Assembly (NCBI GenBank): GCA_027382625.1
Contig: JAJKFJ010022703.1
Span: forward strand, 18,855-82,854
Length of the DNA stretch: 64,000 nt
Origin: Tetmemena sp. SeJ-2015
Lineage: Eukaryota; Ciliophora; Spirotrichea; Sporadotrichida; Oxytrichidae
Direction: 5' to 3'
Part shown: in pieces, positions 46,640 to 58,714 of the stretch
Numbering within the stretch: the stretch's first letter is position 1
Layout of the letters: each line of letters begins with the position of its first letter
Program-made: the position numbers and the translations under genes
The notes under the pieces: model-generated
What the model was told of the DNA's origin: nothing
What the model saw: the letters and a program-made list of their open reading frames with translations, nothing else
Database searches by the model: none

Positions 46640-46960
46640 CTCTGCTGTTTTGATGAGGAGCCTAATTTTAGGAGGACTGATTTAAATCCTAAGTGATATT
46701 TTGGGAAATTCGTCTATGTTCAAAAGGCTAAGGGTCTTGGACCATTATGCTCATCCTTTTCTGACCTTTGAATTGAATTCTCTTCACTACCGTATCTTTC
46801 AATCACTGCATGGCCTCGTCCCAATTTAAGCCTTCCTCTCGGTTGTTCTTGGCCTCTAAAATACGAGCGTTATAGTCTTGATTTAAATGGAAAAGACAAA
46901 TGTTTTAAGAATGAGAATTACCCTGAATCTGGCTATTGACATTTGCAATCATGATTATAA
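46640..46960 (-). CDS. Small helical/Gln-rich ORF with one in-frame TGA
   Basis: On minus, MIANVNSQIQ leads, directly or over a 45 bp GT..AG intron, into DYNARILEAKNNREEGLNWD and EAMQ. A TGA (46803-46805) follows, then the same frame continues LKDTVVKRIQFKGQKRMSIM and VQDPQPFEHRRIS to a TGA near 46580. The protein-like reading on both sides suggests one gene. The TGA could be part of an unrecognised IES, a sequencing error, a true stop, or readthrough. No family recognised. Confidence 0.4.
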
Positions 46961-47123
46961 TTAAATTGTTAATGGCAGATCACCCCTACTACAAATAGTT
47001 ATTTCAATGCTATTGCATCATACTCTATCTAAGTCATCATTCTTTGCTGCTCATAGTTTTTAATGATAAAGTGCAAGATTTGATTAATTAAGATAGGCAT
47101 TGAGTTTATACCGAGAGAGAGAC

Positions 47124-48595
47124 TCAACTAGAATCACTTTCCTCTGCATCCTCCTCATCCTCGTTATTTTCAGCTTCTTCATCTATCTTGGTCTCAGCAA
47201 TTTATGCATCTTCGTCCTCTTCTTATTAATTATTTTCTTTGTCTTCCTCTTCCTCAGTTTTGGGTGGGAACTCAAAGTATGGGATGTTTCCTCTCTACCA
47301 GTCCATGATGATTGTTTTACAGACGTTGTTAGAGTCAGGCTCTCCTCCTTTGAGCAGTTTTCCAGTCCTTGCTGCAACTTGATTGATAAAATCTTCTGAG
47401 TCTACCCAATTCTGCACACCATAGATGTCAACGATATGTCTCTTCTCTGTCTTTTAGAGAATGGCTTCGATGTAAACTTCAGGCTCTGGAATTTTCTCAG
47501 CTCTAACGACGGCCTTCAAGACTTTGTCAGTAAGTGATTCACCGGGGTCATAAACGATACCTGGGCAATCAATCAGATAGATTCTCTTAGTCATAGAAAT
47601 ATATTGCCACACCTTAGTCTCTCCGGGAATTGGAGCCACCTTACATACTTGCTTCTTTTTCAGAGTGTTGATTACTGACGATTTACCGACATTAGGATAT
47701 CCAATGAAACCAACACTGATATTTTTCTTGTCCTTATGTAGAATATCAAACTGCTTCAAGAGTTGAATCAGGGAACCTTTACCGAAGGGGTTGTTTACTG
47801 AGGCTTGGAAAGCGAGAGTAGGGTTGAACTTAGAGAGGTACTTTACCCATTTTTAAGTAATTGAAGTTGGGATCAGATCGCACTTGTTTAGTACAAAGAC
47901 CAAATGCTTAGAGGGGCAATTTTTCTTAAGATAATCCTCCAAGAACTTTGACCTAGTTCCGTTCGGGTTTCTTGCATCGAGCACGTGAATAAGCACATCA
48001 GAACTATCTATCACCTTGTACAGTTCCTCCCAAATACGCTTACTCATACCCTTGTCAAAAACTTTGTGTCTGTGACCTTCTCTAGTATCCTACATATCAT
48101 TTTTGTGCAAGTCCAAGTCCTTGGCCTCGTCGTAATTTCCAGACTTCTCTTAAATATTTTTCACCATAACCTCAAGATCAGTTATGCCAACATTAGGTCT
48201 CTTTCTCTTCATTCTTGGGCCGAAAGTATCCTCATATTTCTCAATTTGCAATAGTCTTTCTCCTTACATTTAAATATGATGATGATGATGTATGTCTCAC
48301 TTTACTTAACTTAACCTTTGCTAAGAGTTTTATCAAAGGTTTCTTTGACCAAGCTAAGAGGCAACTTCTTTCCCTTGACAAGCACTGAATAGCCGGTTCC
48401 CTTCTTTTGCTGATTATCCTCAAGAGATTTTCTGTACTTGTCTAACTCTTTCTGGTCAACAGTTCTGACGTTTCCAAACCATCTTCTATCAGGTTGAATG
48501 CGCCCTGCCTGAGGATCCTTTGACACCTCTCTTCTTTTCTTCTCGTCGGGTTTCGCGTTATACATGTTCAGTCTTGCAGATATTTAATAACGCAT
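47124..48595 (-). CDS. Nucleolar GTP-binding protein 2 (NOG2/GNL2 type)
   Basis: NOG2 is a circularly permuted GTPase needed for 60S subunit assembly in the nucleolus. Minus strand from ATG 48595: [20 protein letters not shown], then intron 48263-48315 (GTTAAG..TGTAAG) joining TLSKG to [15 protein letters not shown]. Next come [20 protein letters not shown], the G4 motif VLNKCDLIP, the G1 P-loop [26 protein letters not shown] and the G3 [11 protein letters not shown]4 preceding G1 is the permutation expected of the family. The tail is acidic ([18 protein letters not shown]) and ends at TGA 47124. No IES was needed to read the conserved core. TAA at SIT-Q-KW is Gln. Confidence 0.95.
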
Positions 48596-49760
48596 TACAA
48601 TATTTTGAGTCTATTTATGGTAGCTCTGGTTCTGAATCTAGATCCTGGCTTTCCTCCTGAGGGATCAGGTCTGTATGGATTTGTAGATGCAGTAGAATTT
48701 TGGCGAAATTAATTTTAGCACATTTTGCCCGCGTTCATTTTAAAGCTAAATTTCCATCTTTTTTTTAAGTTATTGCAATTAATAATAAAGTATTAATAAT
48801 AATTTTTATTTTCTTTTTTCCCAACTTTAGTAGAATTTTGGATGTCAATATTTAAATTTTTTTATCTAAAATAATTTCAAATTAAACCTTAAAGTAATTT
48901 TTGATAACATTATAATCATTTTAAAAAATATCTTTTAATTTTGACACTAAAAGAAAGAGGCGCAGATGTTCCAGTTTTGGCTGACAATTTGGCGTTAATT
49001 GGGGTTTCACCCCATAGTTATTTAGCTTGGAACGGGAATTGATCAGCTTTGTTTAAGAGCAGCCCTCCATATAGGTTAAATTCTGCTTTGTAAAGATGAG
49101 CTACAATCCCTTGTCTCTTTATGCCCTTCCCTAAATATAAGTCATAAATTAAATAAAATGGATTTGAGCACCCGAATTGCACCAAAATCTCGAATTCGCA
49201 AATTTGTAATTTCTCAAATATGATTTATTTTAAAATGAAGAAATGGGGTCGATTTGAAGTGTATTACCCTCAAACCAGGTCCTTATTTACACCCCTTTTG
49301 CAGAAATTATCTTTTGAGAGTGTTTTTGCGGTGCGAGACCTCGAGGGAATGGGCCCCATATCATTTAATAAATTGCTTGCTTTTAAGTAAATTGACAAAA
49401 TGCAGTACTTCCACTAATTTAATAAATATTGAGTACCCTGGGTTCAAAGTACTTTGGGGGTTTTTGAAGTTTAGAACCCTGGGCCCTAAGATAAGAAAAC
49501 AATTACCCTTTTTACCTAATTGGTGCCCCAAATGTCCTTTTTTAAATCCAGTATGAAACCCCAAATAATTATTAAGATTTTATTAAATTATTCCCGTTAT
49601 TTATAGTATTTAATTTCTATTTTTTATGTATTCATCTTAAAATAAAAAATTTTTGAGTTAAATTTAAGGACAGAAAAAACAATATATACCCTAAGGGAAA
49701 AGGCCCTTTTTTACTCAACGAATCAACAAAGAACTCCGTTATTTGCTTAAGAAAAAGGAA
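48596..49760. other. Gene-poor AT-rich stretch
   Basis: The longest stretch without a supported gene. 48720-48950 is almost pure A/T. 48955-49570 has G- and C-runs (CCCTGGG twice, the palindrome CAAAGTACTTTG near 49445-49456, G5T5 near 49455-49465) but no open frame. It is likely germline-limited intergenic DNA or a decayed repeat. Confidence 0.45.
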
Positions 49761-50450
49761 ATGGTAATTATATTAGGTGATTGATCGATTGACTGATTTC
49801 TATTATAGGACAAATTCTAAGATCTGTCTAACTACGCCTTGTAATAAAGCTTTTGAGTGAAGAGTGCTAAACCCTTTGTATAGAGAGTGGGGTGTTGCAG
49901 ACAACTTCACTTATTTTTACTTGGGCCTCTCGTCCTTCAGAACTCTTCAAGCTTATGATCACGCCGCAAACAAAGGGACCCTATTCCATTATCATTCTAA
50001 ACTTTGATAAATTTTCTTTTTCAATCCATAATTTAAACTTGAAACTAAAGAAGATATGTAGGGGTCCTCAGACCAATTATATCTCCCTCTCTAGAGAAAT
50101 TTAGAGAAGCTGAACTAAACTCTAAGAAGAGTGAATAGGGAGGAAGTTTGGCTCTATGAATAGAGAGAAAAAGACTTCTTGAAGTTCCTGAATAATAACT
50201 ACAAGATGCTCTTTGGAATGTCAAAACTTGAGGCTCGCTAACCTAGCTACAGAGCCTAAATCCTATACTCAACCAACCCCATTTGGTTCAAAGATTAGGA
50301 CTACGATGGGAAACTTACTAAATAAATGGGCTTGGAATTTCAATAAGCACTCAAGCAACACAGAAAGCTTTGATGCAAATTCTGTAATTTCCATTTCTTA
50401 ATTGAGCTTTGACTCATAAGCTGAGGTAAGTGAGTAAATTAGAATTTGAG
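49761..50450 (+). CDS. Unrecognised protein; ATG-only first exon
   Basis: The ATG (49761-49763) is followed at once by intron 49764-49808 (GTAATT..TATAG). Then DKFQDLSNYALQQSF and, after a frame change, LNPLYREWGVADNFTYFYLG and LQAYDHAANKGTLFHYHSK. A second break near 50030 leads to LEKLNQTLRRVNREEVWLYE and NNYKMLFGMSKLEARQPSY. The frame closes near 50370-50450. The charged helical composition and aromatic YREWGVADNFTYFY part look like a small mitochondrial or ciliary protein, but I do not recognise it. Confidence 0.5.
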
Positions 50451-50522
50451 TTTGTAAGTTAAAATAAATCAAGTAGTTGAAAAAAGGTTATATTATCTGA
50501 AGGAAAAACAATCTGTAGAGAA

Positions 50523-51212
50523 ATGGACTCAAACAACTTCAATGACGTGGTGGTTTTTACTAGAAAGCCAAAGGGCACACTTACAAATATTATTATTATT
50601 ATTTTAAAGATCCTTCAGATTAGAACTGATACTCAGCCGCTTGCTGAGGTGATAGACCAACCACCGCCACTTCAAAGCCCTCTTTTGACTACGCACTCTA
50701 TAAATTATTTAGTGAATAAAGGGAGGAGTAATTAAGCAGGCGAGTATATCCTTCATAGGGATATAGAACCTTCAAACTCCAAAGATAGGCCCATCAGATC
50801 CAAGGTCAGATTTCATTTAGAAAAAGAGCTTTTTAAATTTTCAAATTCTATTAAAACTCTAATTTATTAAAGAGAACAATGAGATTTGGGGCTGCTACTC
50901 CATAAGGGCAGTTACTGAATCCAACGAGCTTGAAAAATATATAAAGTAGAAAGAGTGGATTTGCTGGCTTTAATATTATAGTTTAAATTTAAGGTAAAAT
51001 GATCGGAAAGAAATTGTTTTAAAAGATAAATCCTATATAGAAAAAGCTTGTTAATTCTAGAATTTGACACAACATGTTTAGAACTTAAATAGTTTGAAAC
51101 TATCCTCTTAAAATTTTTCTCCTAATTTGTTTGAAAGGTACTCTATCTTAATTAAGAACATATTCTTATTAAAATTAATTGAGGTATAGATGTCTAATAA
51201 TATAGGAAGATG
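50523..51212 (+). CDS. Unrecognised ORF
   Basis: From ATG 50523 the frame MDSNNFNDVVVFTRKPKGTL continues, possibly over a small AT-rich block, to DRPIRSKVRFHLEKELF. After a shift near 50880 it reads NEIWGCYSIRAVTESNELEK and YIKQKEWICW. The part after 51000 is very AT-rich and may be open only because TGA is the sole stop. Weak evidence for a real gene beyond 50980. Confidence 0.35.
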
Positions 51213-51527
51213 AACTTATGAGAAATTATTATCAACACATCAACATTATTATTCTGAAATTCTCTAATTTTTTACTGAATGGTTCTGATTATAAATCGGC
51301 AATCACCTATATATCGAAATTAAGGCCTTTTTCCTAGGTAGGGCAGTTAAACGAATTTAAAGTTGACCCCCACTTAATCTCAGAAGTCAACATTTTAAAG
51401 GCCTAGTGGCATAAGTCTGCTAACCAGGCAAAACGGAACTGCAAAAGGAAGATTAAACACAAACAGCGTAAACTTCAGACTAGACAACCAAGACTTGTCT
51501 TTCTCCTAGCAAGAAATCAAGGCAAGA
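51213..51527. other. AT-rich spacer
   Basis: Sequence upstream of the basic protein gene. No ORF or element seen, although 51400-51520 is GC-richer and may be its 5' leader. Confidence 0.4.
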
Positions 51528-53142
51528 ATGAGCAGCAATCTCCTGCTCGATTCTCCAGACGCCACTCATCCCTCTCCTCCGAGGAAAGTGGAAGAATTCA
51601 AAAGTCCACCCGGAGTTGTAACGAAGTAGTACGATCCTGAAACTTACAATTAGAAAGTGGTCTACTATTACGAGCCCTATGTAAGCAATAAGGAGATGAG
51701 GATGCTTCTAGATCCTCTCAAACAGAAGAGCAACGACCCAATTCCATTAAGTTCACTGCATTTAGAGTCTATTAAAAGAGTGTTGATGAGCGAGTAAGAT
51801 GAGGCCACTCTCAAGGCTGAAATGAAGAAGAAGTCTTACTGCTGGCAATACTTGGCTAGCATCATCACAGAGAGTTAGGATGGAGTCGCATTTAAGAAAC
51901 TTCTCAAAGCTGTTAAGAAGTACCAGAGGAAGCAGCACTTTGACTTGGGCTATGGCTAGAAAAGACGTAAGGCCAAAGTCTACTATCCAAAAAGATAAAT
52001 GAAGAAAGCTAAAATGTCTGGCATCATAACCGGATAGGACAGCACTTAAGGGGAAACAAATTTTTCAAGACTTATAACTCTCACTAAGCAGATGACTCGA
52101 AGAGGGACTATGAGAAGAATTCCAACCTTGAAGAATGGACAAAGTGGTTCTCTATCACCTACTAAGAGTCCATAGAATAAGGTGAGAATGAATTTGATGA
52201 ATATAGAGGTGGGCAAATTCGACAATTTAGTTAATCAAGGTACTCTTAAGGGTAGCTTTAAGAAAGTAGCTACTCTGGCCAAATCTTCTCAGCACTTGCA
52301 TCAAGGTAAAAATGACTCCTTTAAATCCTCTTTGACCTCCTCTTTGTCTGGCGTTTCCTCTTTCGAATCTGAGGACTCCTCAAAGAAGAAGCGGAAAAAG
52401 TCTAAGGATAAAAAAGGCTCATCAGTATCTTCCTCTTCATTTGGATCCTCTTCGTCTGATAGTCGAGATAAGAGCAGTATTATAATAATTTACAAGCTTT
52501 TTTTCCCTGTGTTTAGTGTCTCTGGAAAGTCAGGTGACAGCAAAAACTCTATCAACGAAGACAATCTTAAGGACTTGATGAAGAAGAAGCTGCTGAGTAA
52601 TTTCATGCCTAATCAGAAAATCAAGAAGCAGAAGACGAGAAGATAAACAAACTTCATTAAGAGAAATCTAAGTCTGTAAAACAAGAAAACATAAGGGGAG
52701 AAGGGATACGAGAAAAAGGATTTTAAATAGTGAATATTGATAGTTATAAAAAAAGGATAGTTGGTTCAAGCGTAGTAAGCAAGAAGATGAAAAGTCTAAT
52801 GCTTCTAATGGCAGTGATAGGAAAACAAGTCGGAAGATAAGCGATTAGAATAACATAGTGAGCGCTGTTAAGAGAAAATTTTCATTGCTTAAGATAGAGA
52901 GACCTCAAATGAAGAGAGAAAGGCCAAGTATCATGGCCTCACCAGCAACTTAGAAGAGGAGGCTTTTGAATATCACTCCAATTCATATTGGTGGAGGTCC
53001 ACCTCTCAATAAGTCAACTTTTAATTAGCCTCATATTCATAAATTATATCTAATGATATTTGACATTTATGCTTACAAATTACAAAAGATTAATTTCAGC
53101 TATAATCACCCCTAAAATATAGGTAAGAATATATCTAAATGA
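51528..53142 (+). CDS. Basic Ser/Lys-rich protein, unknown
   Basis: One frame of 401 codons from ATG 51528 (MSSNLLLDSPDATHPSPPRK) with FKKLLKAVKKYQRKQHFDLG and KLLSNFMPNQKIKKQKTRR. A 9-bp-pointer IES (52713-52749) is then removed and KKDSWFKRSKQEDEKSNASN, QMKRERPSIMASPATQKRRL and ITPIHIGGGPPLNKS follow. The Ser run SSVSSSSFGSSSSDSRDKSS and clusters of Lys suggest a disordered nuclear or cytoskeletal protein. A stretch at 52478-52510 (IIIIYKLFFPVFSV) is AT-rich and out of character, so it may be another in-frame IES. The C-terminal 40 residues before TGA 53140 are AT-rich and doubtful. Confidence 0.65.
52713..52749. other. IES, pointer AAAAAGGAT (9 bp), 37 bp
   Basis: AAAAAGGAT at 52713-52721 and 52750-52758. 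The block contains TGA. Removal reads GYEKKDSWFKRSKQEDEK. It has the longest perfect pointer in the window. Confidence 0.88.
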
Positions 53143-53387
53143 AAAATTAATTTATGATATATTTTTTCTTTCTATTAAATACTTTAATTTTATGTTTTAG
53201 CTTTACTTCTTTTAACTTGAGAGTTATTTTTATTACATTTGATAATTTTTATTTCCACAACTTTCTAAATAAATTATATAATTCTACTTTAAAATTGTTA
53301 CTAATGATACTGATTTACCTGCAAGGCACTTTACTCAAAAAAGGCAGAGCTTACTTTATTTTATAGAAATCCTTTCAATGTGATTTT

Positions 53388-54359
53388 ATGATTAAAACTT
53401 CTTTAGACGGACATTTTGAAGTAAAAGTTTCTCTCTGGCATTCAATAAAAGATAGAGAAAACATAGAGCTTGTAAAAAATGATGGAAGAAGAGCCTAAAC
53501 TCAGGTTTTATCAATATATTTCCCTTTTTATTTCTGGTAATAGTCTGTTCAAAAGATGAAGTTTGAGATGCTTCACAACAATCTATCTCCAGGAAAAATA
53601 CTAGCGAGTCCTCCAAATTCACCACCAATGATAGTAGAGTTAAACTTTCTTTCTTCCTCTAAAATTCCTCATCTAAAAAACTTAAGAAAATCACGAAAGC
53701 AGTTAGGATTCAACAAAACTCAGTATGAATAGAAAACTAACTAGTATAATTTCAACAGCACGCAATTCATGAGCCCTACTAATTTAAGTTCATTCTTAGA
53801 TGAGGGTCCATAGTAAGTTTAAAAACAGCCGAGAATCAGACCATAGTCTAGCTATGATTTTTAGATTAAAAGAAACTCAATCATCGATAAGAGAATAAGA
53901 CCTCAAACTAGCAAAAGCCAAGATAGAAAACTTTCCCAAAAATCTATGTCTCTCTTGAAAATATAACAAAGCTAAACTCAGGCTCAAACTCAGCTAAATA
54001 GCTAATCTAATCTATCCATGGTTGAAGAAGTTGGTCAAAATAAAAAGGGCATGCTTTCACTCACCAATATAAATTCATCAATAATCAATTCAGATTCTCA
54101 ACAATAGTCCTCTCCAATTTTGTATGAGGTCAATAATCAGCAGGCATTTAATTAAAATACTCAAGATAATTTATAATAACAAGTTGAGTTACTCAAAAGA
54201 CAGAGAAGAAAGAAAATCAAAACTTAAAATCCTAATCATTCAAGAAATCAGTCTAAAGACGGAATCAAGCGTGGAGAGTTCACTAGAACAGCTGAACTTA
54301 AAAACAAGCTATTGATGTAAGAGTAGAACAAGATTTTATTAAAAATGCTAAGATTTTGA
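53388..54359 (+). CDS. Gln/Ser-rich basic protein, 323 aa, unknown
   Basis: An uninterrupted frame from ATG 53388 to TGA 54357. A possible folded head (IKTSLDGHFEVKVSLWHSIK) is followed by MKFEMLHNNLSPGKILASPP, SRKQLGFNKTQYEQKTNQYN and RIRPQSSYDFQIKRNSIIDK. The Gln-rich tail ends QEQNKILLKMLRF. About 30 TAA/TAG codons are Gln. The block IYFPFYFWQQ near 53510 is AT-rich and could be an in-frame IES. No domain recognised. Confidence 0.6.
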
Positions 54360-54439
54360 TTATTATTCTATTAAAGCACTATTTATAGTCATAGTACTCT
54401 AAGTCGAAAATAAATATGAGTCTACCTAATATATAACAG

Positions 54440-56638
54440 TCAGTTAAAATCATCATAGAAAAGTTCCTGTAGCTCTCTTGAGTATTTCAAATCGATAAAC
54501 TCTATCTTATTGCTAAAGTAGAATTTATCTTCTAGTCTCAGTAGCTCTAGATAATGATTTTCCAGCATCACTTCATCCTTATCTGTATGAGTTAACTCAC
54601 TAAGAAAAGCCTTCTCCTTCTCGAATATTTCTCTAATTTCGACTTTGATATTTTCAAGAGGAATTTTCAATCGTTTATAAAAAAAAAGTTTGAGCTTGTC
54701 AAACTCCTGAGTTAGTCTAATCACTCTAAGGAGGTTAGGAAGATAATTAGGATCTTGATATACAACGAGAAGTACATTTTAAATGTCCTCACAGAATACA
54801 ATTTCTTCATCCTCGTCCTTAGGGTTACACTCCCGAGCAATCTCCTCTATCAAATCACAGTATAAAATTAAGATGATCTTTGAAGTATGCTTCATTGATG
54901 GACTTCATATGCTACTAGTTTATCTCTATATATCCTTATTTGTTATCCTCCTGTAGAGCTGATCTTCTTTTTTCTCTGGCTATTTCTGTCTCTTGCTCAA
55001 GTCTGTGCATCAACACTCTGATGAAATCATGAGCAAAGATCCACTCGGGTTCTCTAATTAGAGGGTTTAGGAATTCTGCATCGCTTCGAGGCACTACAAG
55101 TTTGTGTGTGGCAATAGATTCTACTAGTTAAGAGAATATTTCTTTGTCCTTGAACTTTTCAGTTTGAGTCTTATCAAGAAGTTAAGAGGAGAGGGGTTCT
55201 TCATTCATTTTCTCTGCTCTTTCCTCATCTTGAATATTAAATTCTCTATATACATATTGATAATGATGATGATGATATTTATCTTTACTCTTTTAGTGCT
55301 GGTCTTAAATGTCTTTGATATCTGAGGAGGAGTGAATTGCAATACACTGGTCAAATATTTTAGCCAACTTTCTCAAAGAAAATCCCAGAAACATGAATCT
55401 TCCCAAAGATAGAACATTATAAAGCATTATTGAAATAAGTTTTAATTTAATTAAAGAATGGGGATAAACAAAGCGAGACTGATGATTTCTTGGACGAGCA
55501 CTGAAAACTTCAAATTGCCCAGATCATCCTACATCTCTTGAGAAAATACATAGTTGGAGTTGACAGCGTTCAAAATGAGAAGAGCCTTGAAAACTTTGAT
55601 AAGCTCTACTAGCACTCTGCAAATGCTATATCTGTAGAATCCTTTCTCATAGCGCCTCAACACGCAATATAGAGCATAGAACGCTACTCCTAAAATCATC
55701 AGAAGGAAAGCGATGTCGATAATACACAAATTTGCGAAATAGATTGAAATATTTGTATAGGATAATTATAAAAGCAGAAACTGTGCCGAAGTTGTAAGAA
55801 AAGTAAACCACAGTCGCAAGATACAACAGATTCAAAACTAGATCAACCTTTATCAGAGACAAAAGCATTGTGAAAAATTTGTAAATGCCTACATTTAGAC
55901 TTTTAAAATGCAAAATTAATCTTACTCCAAACTGCTGCCTTGCTTCCCATTCTCTCGAAGACTTGGATATAGATCTGATGAGACACTGGGCCTACCATCC
56001 AGAAATAGAGGATTTAGAAGATTATTGTAAAACCTATCTCCACGAGGGCATAGTATCTTAAAATATTGTTTTTAATTTATCTCCAGTTTTGTTTATAGGA
56101 ATCTAATTGCTCTTAAACTTAATTTAAATACAAAATTAATGTATGGTACTATTCAAGGTATCGTTAATTTTATAGAATAAGGGGATTTAACTATAAATTA
56201 TAATTTCCTATTAACTTTATTACTATAAGACTCGGTCTGATGCTATGGCTCCTTGAGCTCAATAAAATAGTCAGGGTACCACAAAAAGAGTGTATCCCTC
56301 GCAATTGAGAAAGCAGAGCACACACTTGAAATCATCAGAAAAGTGTACAAGTCCACTGGAGAATTCCTTTTCAGAGCTATGAAGATAAAGTATATCATCG
56401 CGCTCAAAAGCAAAGCTTAAGTGAAAATAATTATAAATTCATCATCATCATCATCAGGCAATAATAGTAATTTATAAATGTTGTAGTATTGGTACTCCTG
56501 AATCACAAAATCATAGGAGAATGCATAGCTTAAGTTCTGAAAAGTGAACATTCCAATTTAAGTGCAGACAAATCCCACGTAGTAGGAGGGCCCAAATCTT
56601 TCTAGATGAGAATCAATACTGTCTTTGTTAAAACTCAT
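54440..56638 (-). CDS. Polytopic membrane protein, unknown
   Basis: Minus strand from ATG 56638: MSFNKDSIDSHLERFGPSYY, then several hydrophobic segments (MIYFIFIALKRNSPVDLYTF, EIGFTIIFQILYFWMVGPVS, LYLATVVYFSYNFGTVSAF, DIAFLLMILGVAFYALYCVL). A soluble, helical C-terminal part (KAFLSELTHTDKDEVMLENH) ends ..LQELFYDDFN at TGA 54440. At least six TM segments with short loops. An acidic run DDDDE comes from a GAT/ATC repeat near 56436-56455. Frame breaks near 55260, 55440, 55720 and 56080-56220 are AT-rich, IES-like. It may be a receptor or channel, but no signature motif is visible. Confidence 0.6.
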
Positions 56639-56847
56639 TTTTTTAATTAGTTTTTAAATTTATTGAATGCTTTACTCAATCTTAGCTAAACAGAAATATA
56701 TTAAAAGAAAGCATAATGAAATCGTATCAAAATCCAATTTATTTTTTCAATTTAGAAATATTGATTTCTTGCATGAATAAAAATTTAAATAAGCAGAAAG
56801 GAAGAAAATTGCAAAATCAATAATACTTTGGATAATTTAGAGATAAA

Positions 56848-58714
56848 ATGAATCAAGCCTTATTGCCAGGCTAGCATCAAATTCAGCCTCAACACATGAA
56901 CCCGCAGCAGCAGCACTCTGCACAAGGTTAAAATGCTCAACAACAGCAACCCTAGCAAATGCAAACTAACAACAATCTAGTTCCCTTCAACTCTTCGATG
57001 TCTTCATTCATGTCTGCAGCCAGTCATCCTTCTGTCATTGATAGCGAGATGACTTCAAATCCCTAGTTCAATCCAGAAATGTAAGACTACTGCTGGCAAG
57101 TCATCAAGGTAAGTCAATAAACTATCATTCTATCAATTTCAAAATCCATATTTCATTAATCGAGCACTTTGCAGACTCTAATAAGGTCCTAGTTACTTGA
57201 TTTTCTGGTCTATTATTTATCTCTTAAATTAGATCAATGGGTAACCCCCTTCAACTCGGAATTGCCACTCGAGTACCTAGTTTGGACAATACCTGATAAT
57301 TTTTGGAGGAAGAGAGGGTGACGGGAAAAAGCGAATTGTTAATGATATTTACATCTTCGACACCGGTATGCGCAATTCTACCTCAACTGATTTAATTTAT
57401 AGAAAAGTCTCTCTGGTTCTAGCCTAAGATAGATAAAGCTAAGCTTCCTTAACTGAGAATGGGCCACTCAGCTCAGCTCTGGAAAGGAACTCATATCATA
57501 ATCTATGGAGGTTGGAATGGAGCCTAAGTTCTCTCTGATGTGATCTTCATAGACTTGAGAAAAGGTGTAGATAAGATGCAAATAGTTATTCCAAGTATGA
57601 TCAGAGGAGAGGCTCCGATGAGGCAGTTTCACACAGCAAACATTATTGATAACCAAATGTATGTGTTTGGAGGTGGAGATGGGAAATTCTGGCTGAATGA
57701 TCTTCTAGTTTTTGACTTGGTGAACTTAGAATGGAGTGGGCCTGTTTAAACTACTGGTAACGCTCCAGTGGGAAGACTCTAACACTCTGCTATCGCTTAT
57801 GAGAAGAAGATTTTCATATGCGGGGGAGAGCCAGATTAATTCCGCCAACTTAACGACATCTTCTATCTTGACACTAGTAACTTAACTTGGCATAAGCCGA
57901 CTGTTACTGGTGACGAGCCTAGTGCACGAGTTTCCACAACTGGCTGCTTGATAGATTCGAGAATCTACTACTTCGGAGGCTATGATGGTGTTTAATGGAT
58001 GAACGATGTGCACGTTTTTGACATTGAAAACTACAGGTGGTCTAAGATAGAGACTCATGGATATAAACCAAGACCTAGATGTCGTCATACTGCCAACATA
58101 GTGAAGGGGTAATTGTACATCTTCGGAGGAAACGATTGTGAATTAAGTTTCAATGATATCCTTGCTTTACCGATCGGTGTTTAAGTACCTGAGCCAACTA
58201 TCCTGAAGGATATGCTAACTATGCTCGATAATGGAACTTTTTCAGATGTGGTGTTTGTACTCGGAGATACTCGAATAAAAGCACACAAATGCATCCTAGC
58301 AAGTCGATGCAGCTTCTTTGCTAGTATGTTCACTGTAGGAATGCGAGAGTCTCAAGAGTCGGTAATCTCAGTTCAGGATATTTCTCCCTCTACCTTCAAA
58401 TGTCTGTTAGAATTCATCTATACAGACTAGATCAATTTGGTATAGATGAATCAAGATCAAGTGATTGATGTTTTGATAGCAGCAATAGATATGGTTTAGA
58501 CAGGTTAAAGAGGCTTTGTGAAAAGACTCTAGTGAAAAATATAGACCTAGATAATGTAATAGACCTACTCTATTTGAGTGACATCCACCAAGCTATCGAA
58601 TTGAAGAGGATGTGCATCAACTTCACTATGTCATACTTTGACATAGTCACCAAAAAAGAAGAATTTAAGAAACTCTCAAAAAGTATCTTGCTAGAGCTCC
58701 TTCAAAGTAAATGA
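56848..58714 (+). CDS. Kelch-repeat protein with C-terminal BTB/POZ domain
   Basis: Kelch repeats form a beta-propeller; BTB domains dimerise and can recruit Cullin-3. From ATG 56848 there is a Gln/Asn-rich head (PGQHQIQPQHMNPQQQHSAQ), intron 57109-57232, then propeller blades: YLIIFGGREGDGKKRIVNDI, IIYGGWNGAQVLSDVIF, MYVFGGGDGKFWLNDLLVFD, ICGGEPDQFRQLNDIFYLD, YYFGGYDGVQWMNDVHVFD and LYIFGGNDCELSFNDILAL. Six blades each carry the GG and a trailing W or aromatic. Intron 57366-57402 lies after blade 1. The BTB part has LDNGTFSDVVFVLGDTRIKA, HKCILASRCSFFASMF and a BACK-like YGLDRLKRLCEKTLV. Near 58490 the frame shifts by one base inside AADRYGLD. Stop TGA 58712. Kelch before BTB is the reverse of animal KLHL proteins. 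Confidence 0.9.

Noticed and set aside
53154..53366. Phe/Leu-rich plus ORF
   Set aside because: The DNA is nearly pure A/T and open only because TGA is the sole stop; there is no support from composition or neighbours.
58440..58510. A 9-bp ATAG-flanked micro-IES to explain the BTB frame slip
   Set aside because: The two ATAG copies are in the same frame, so removal does not cure the one-base slip; an indel is more likely.
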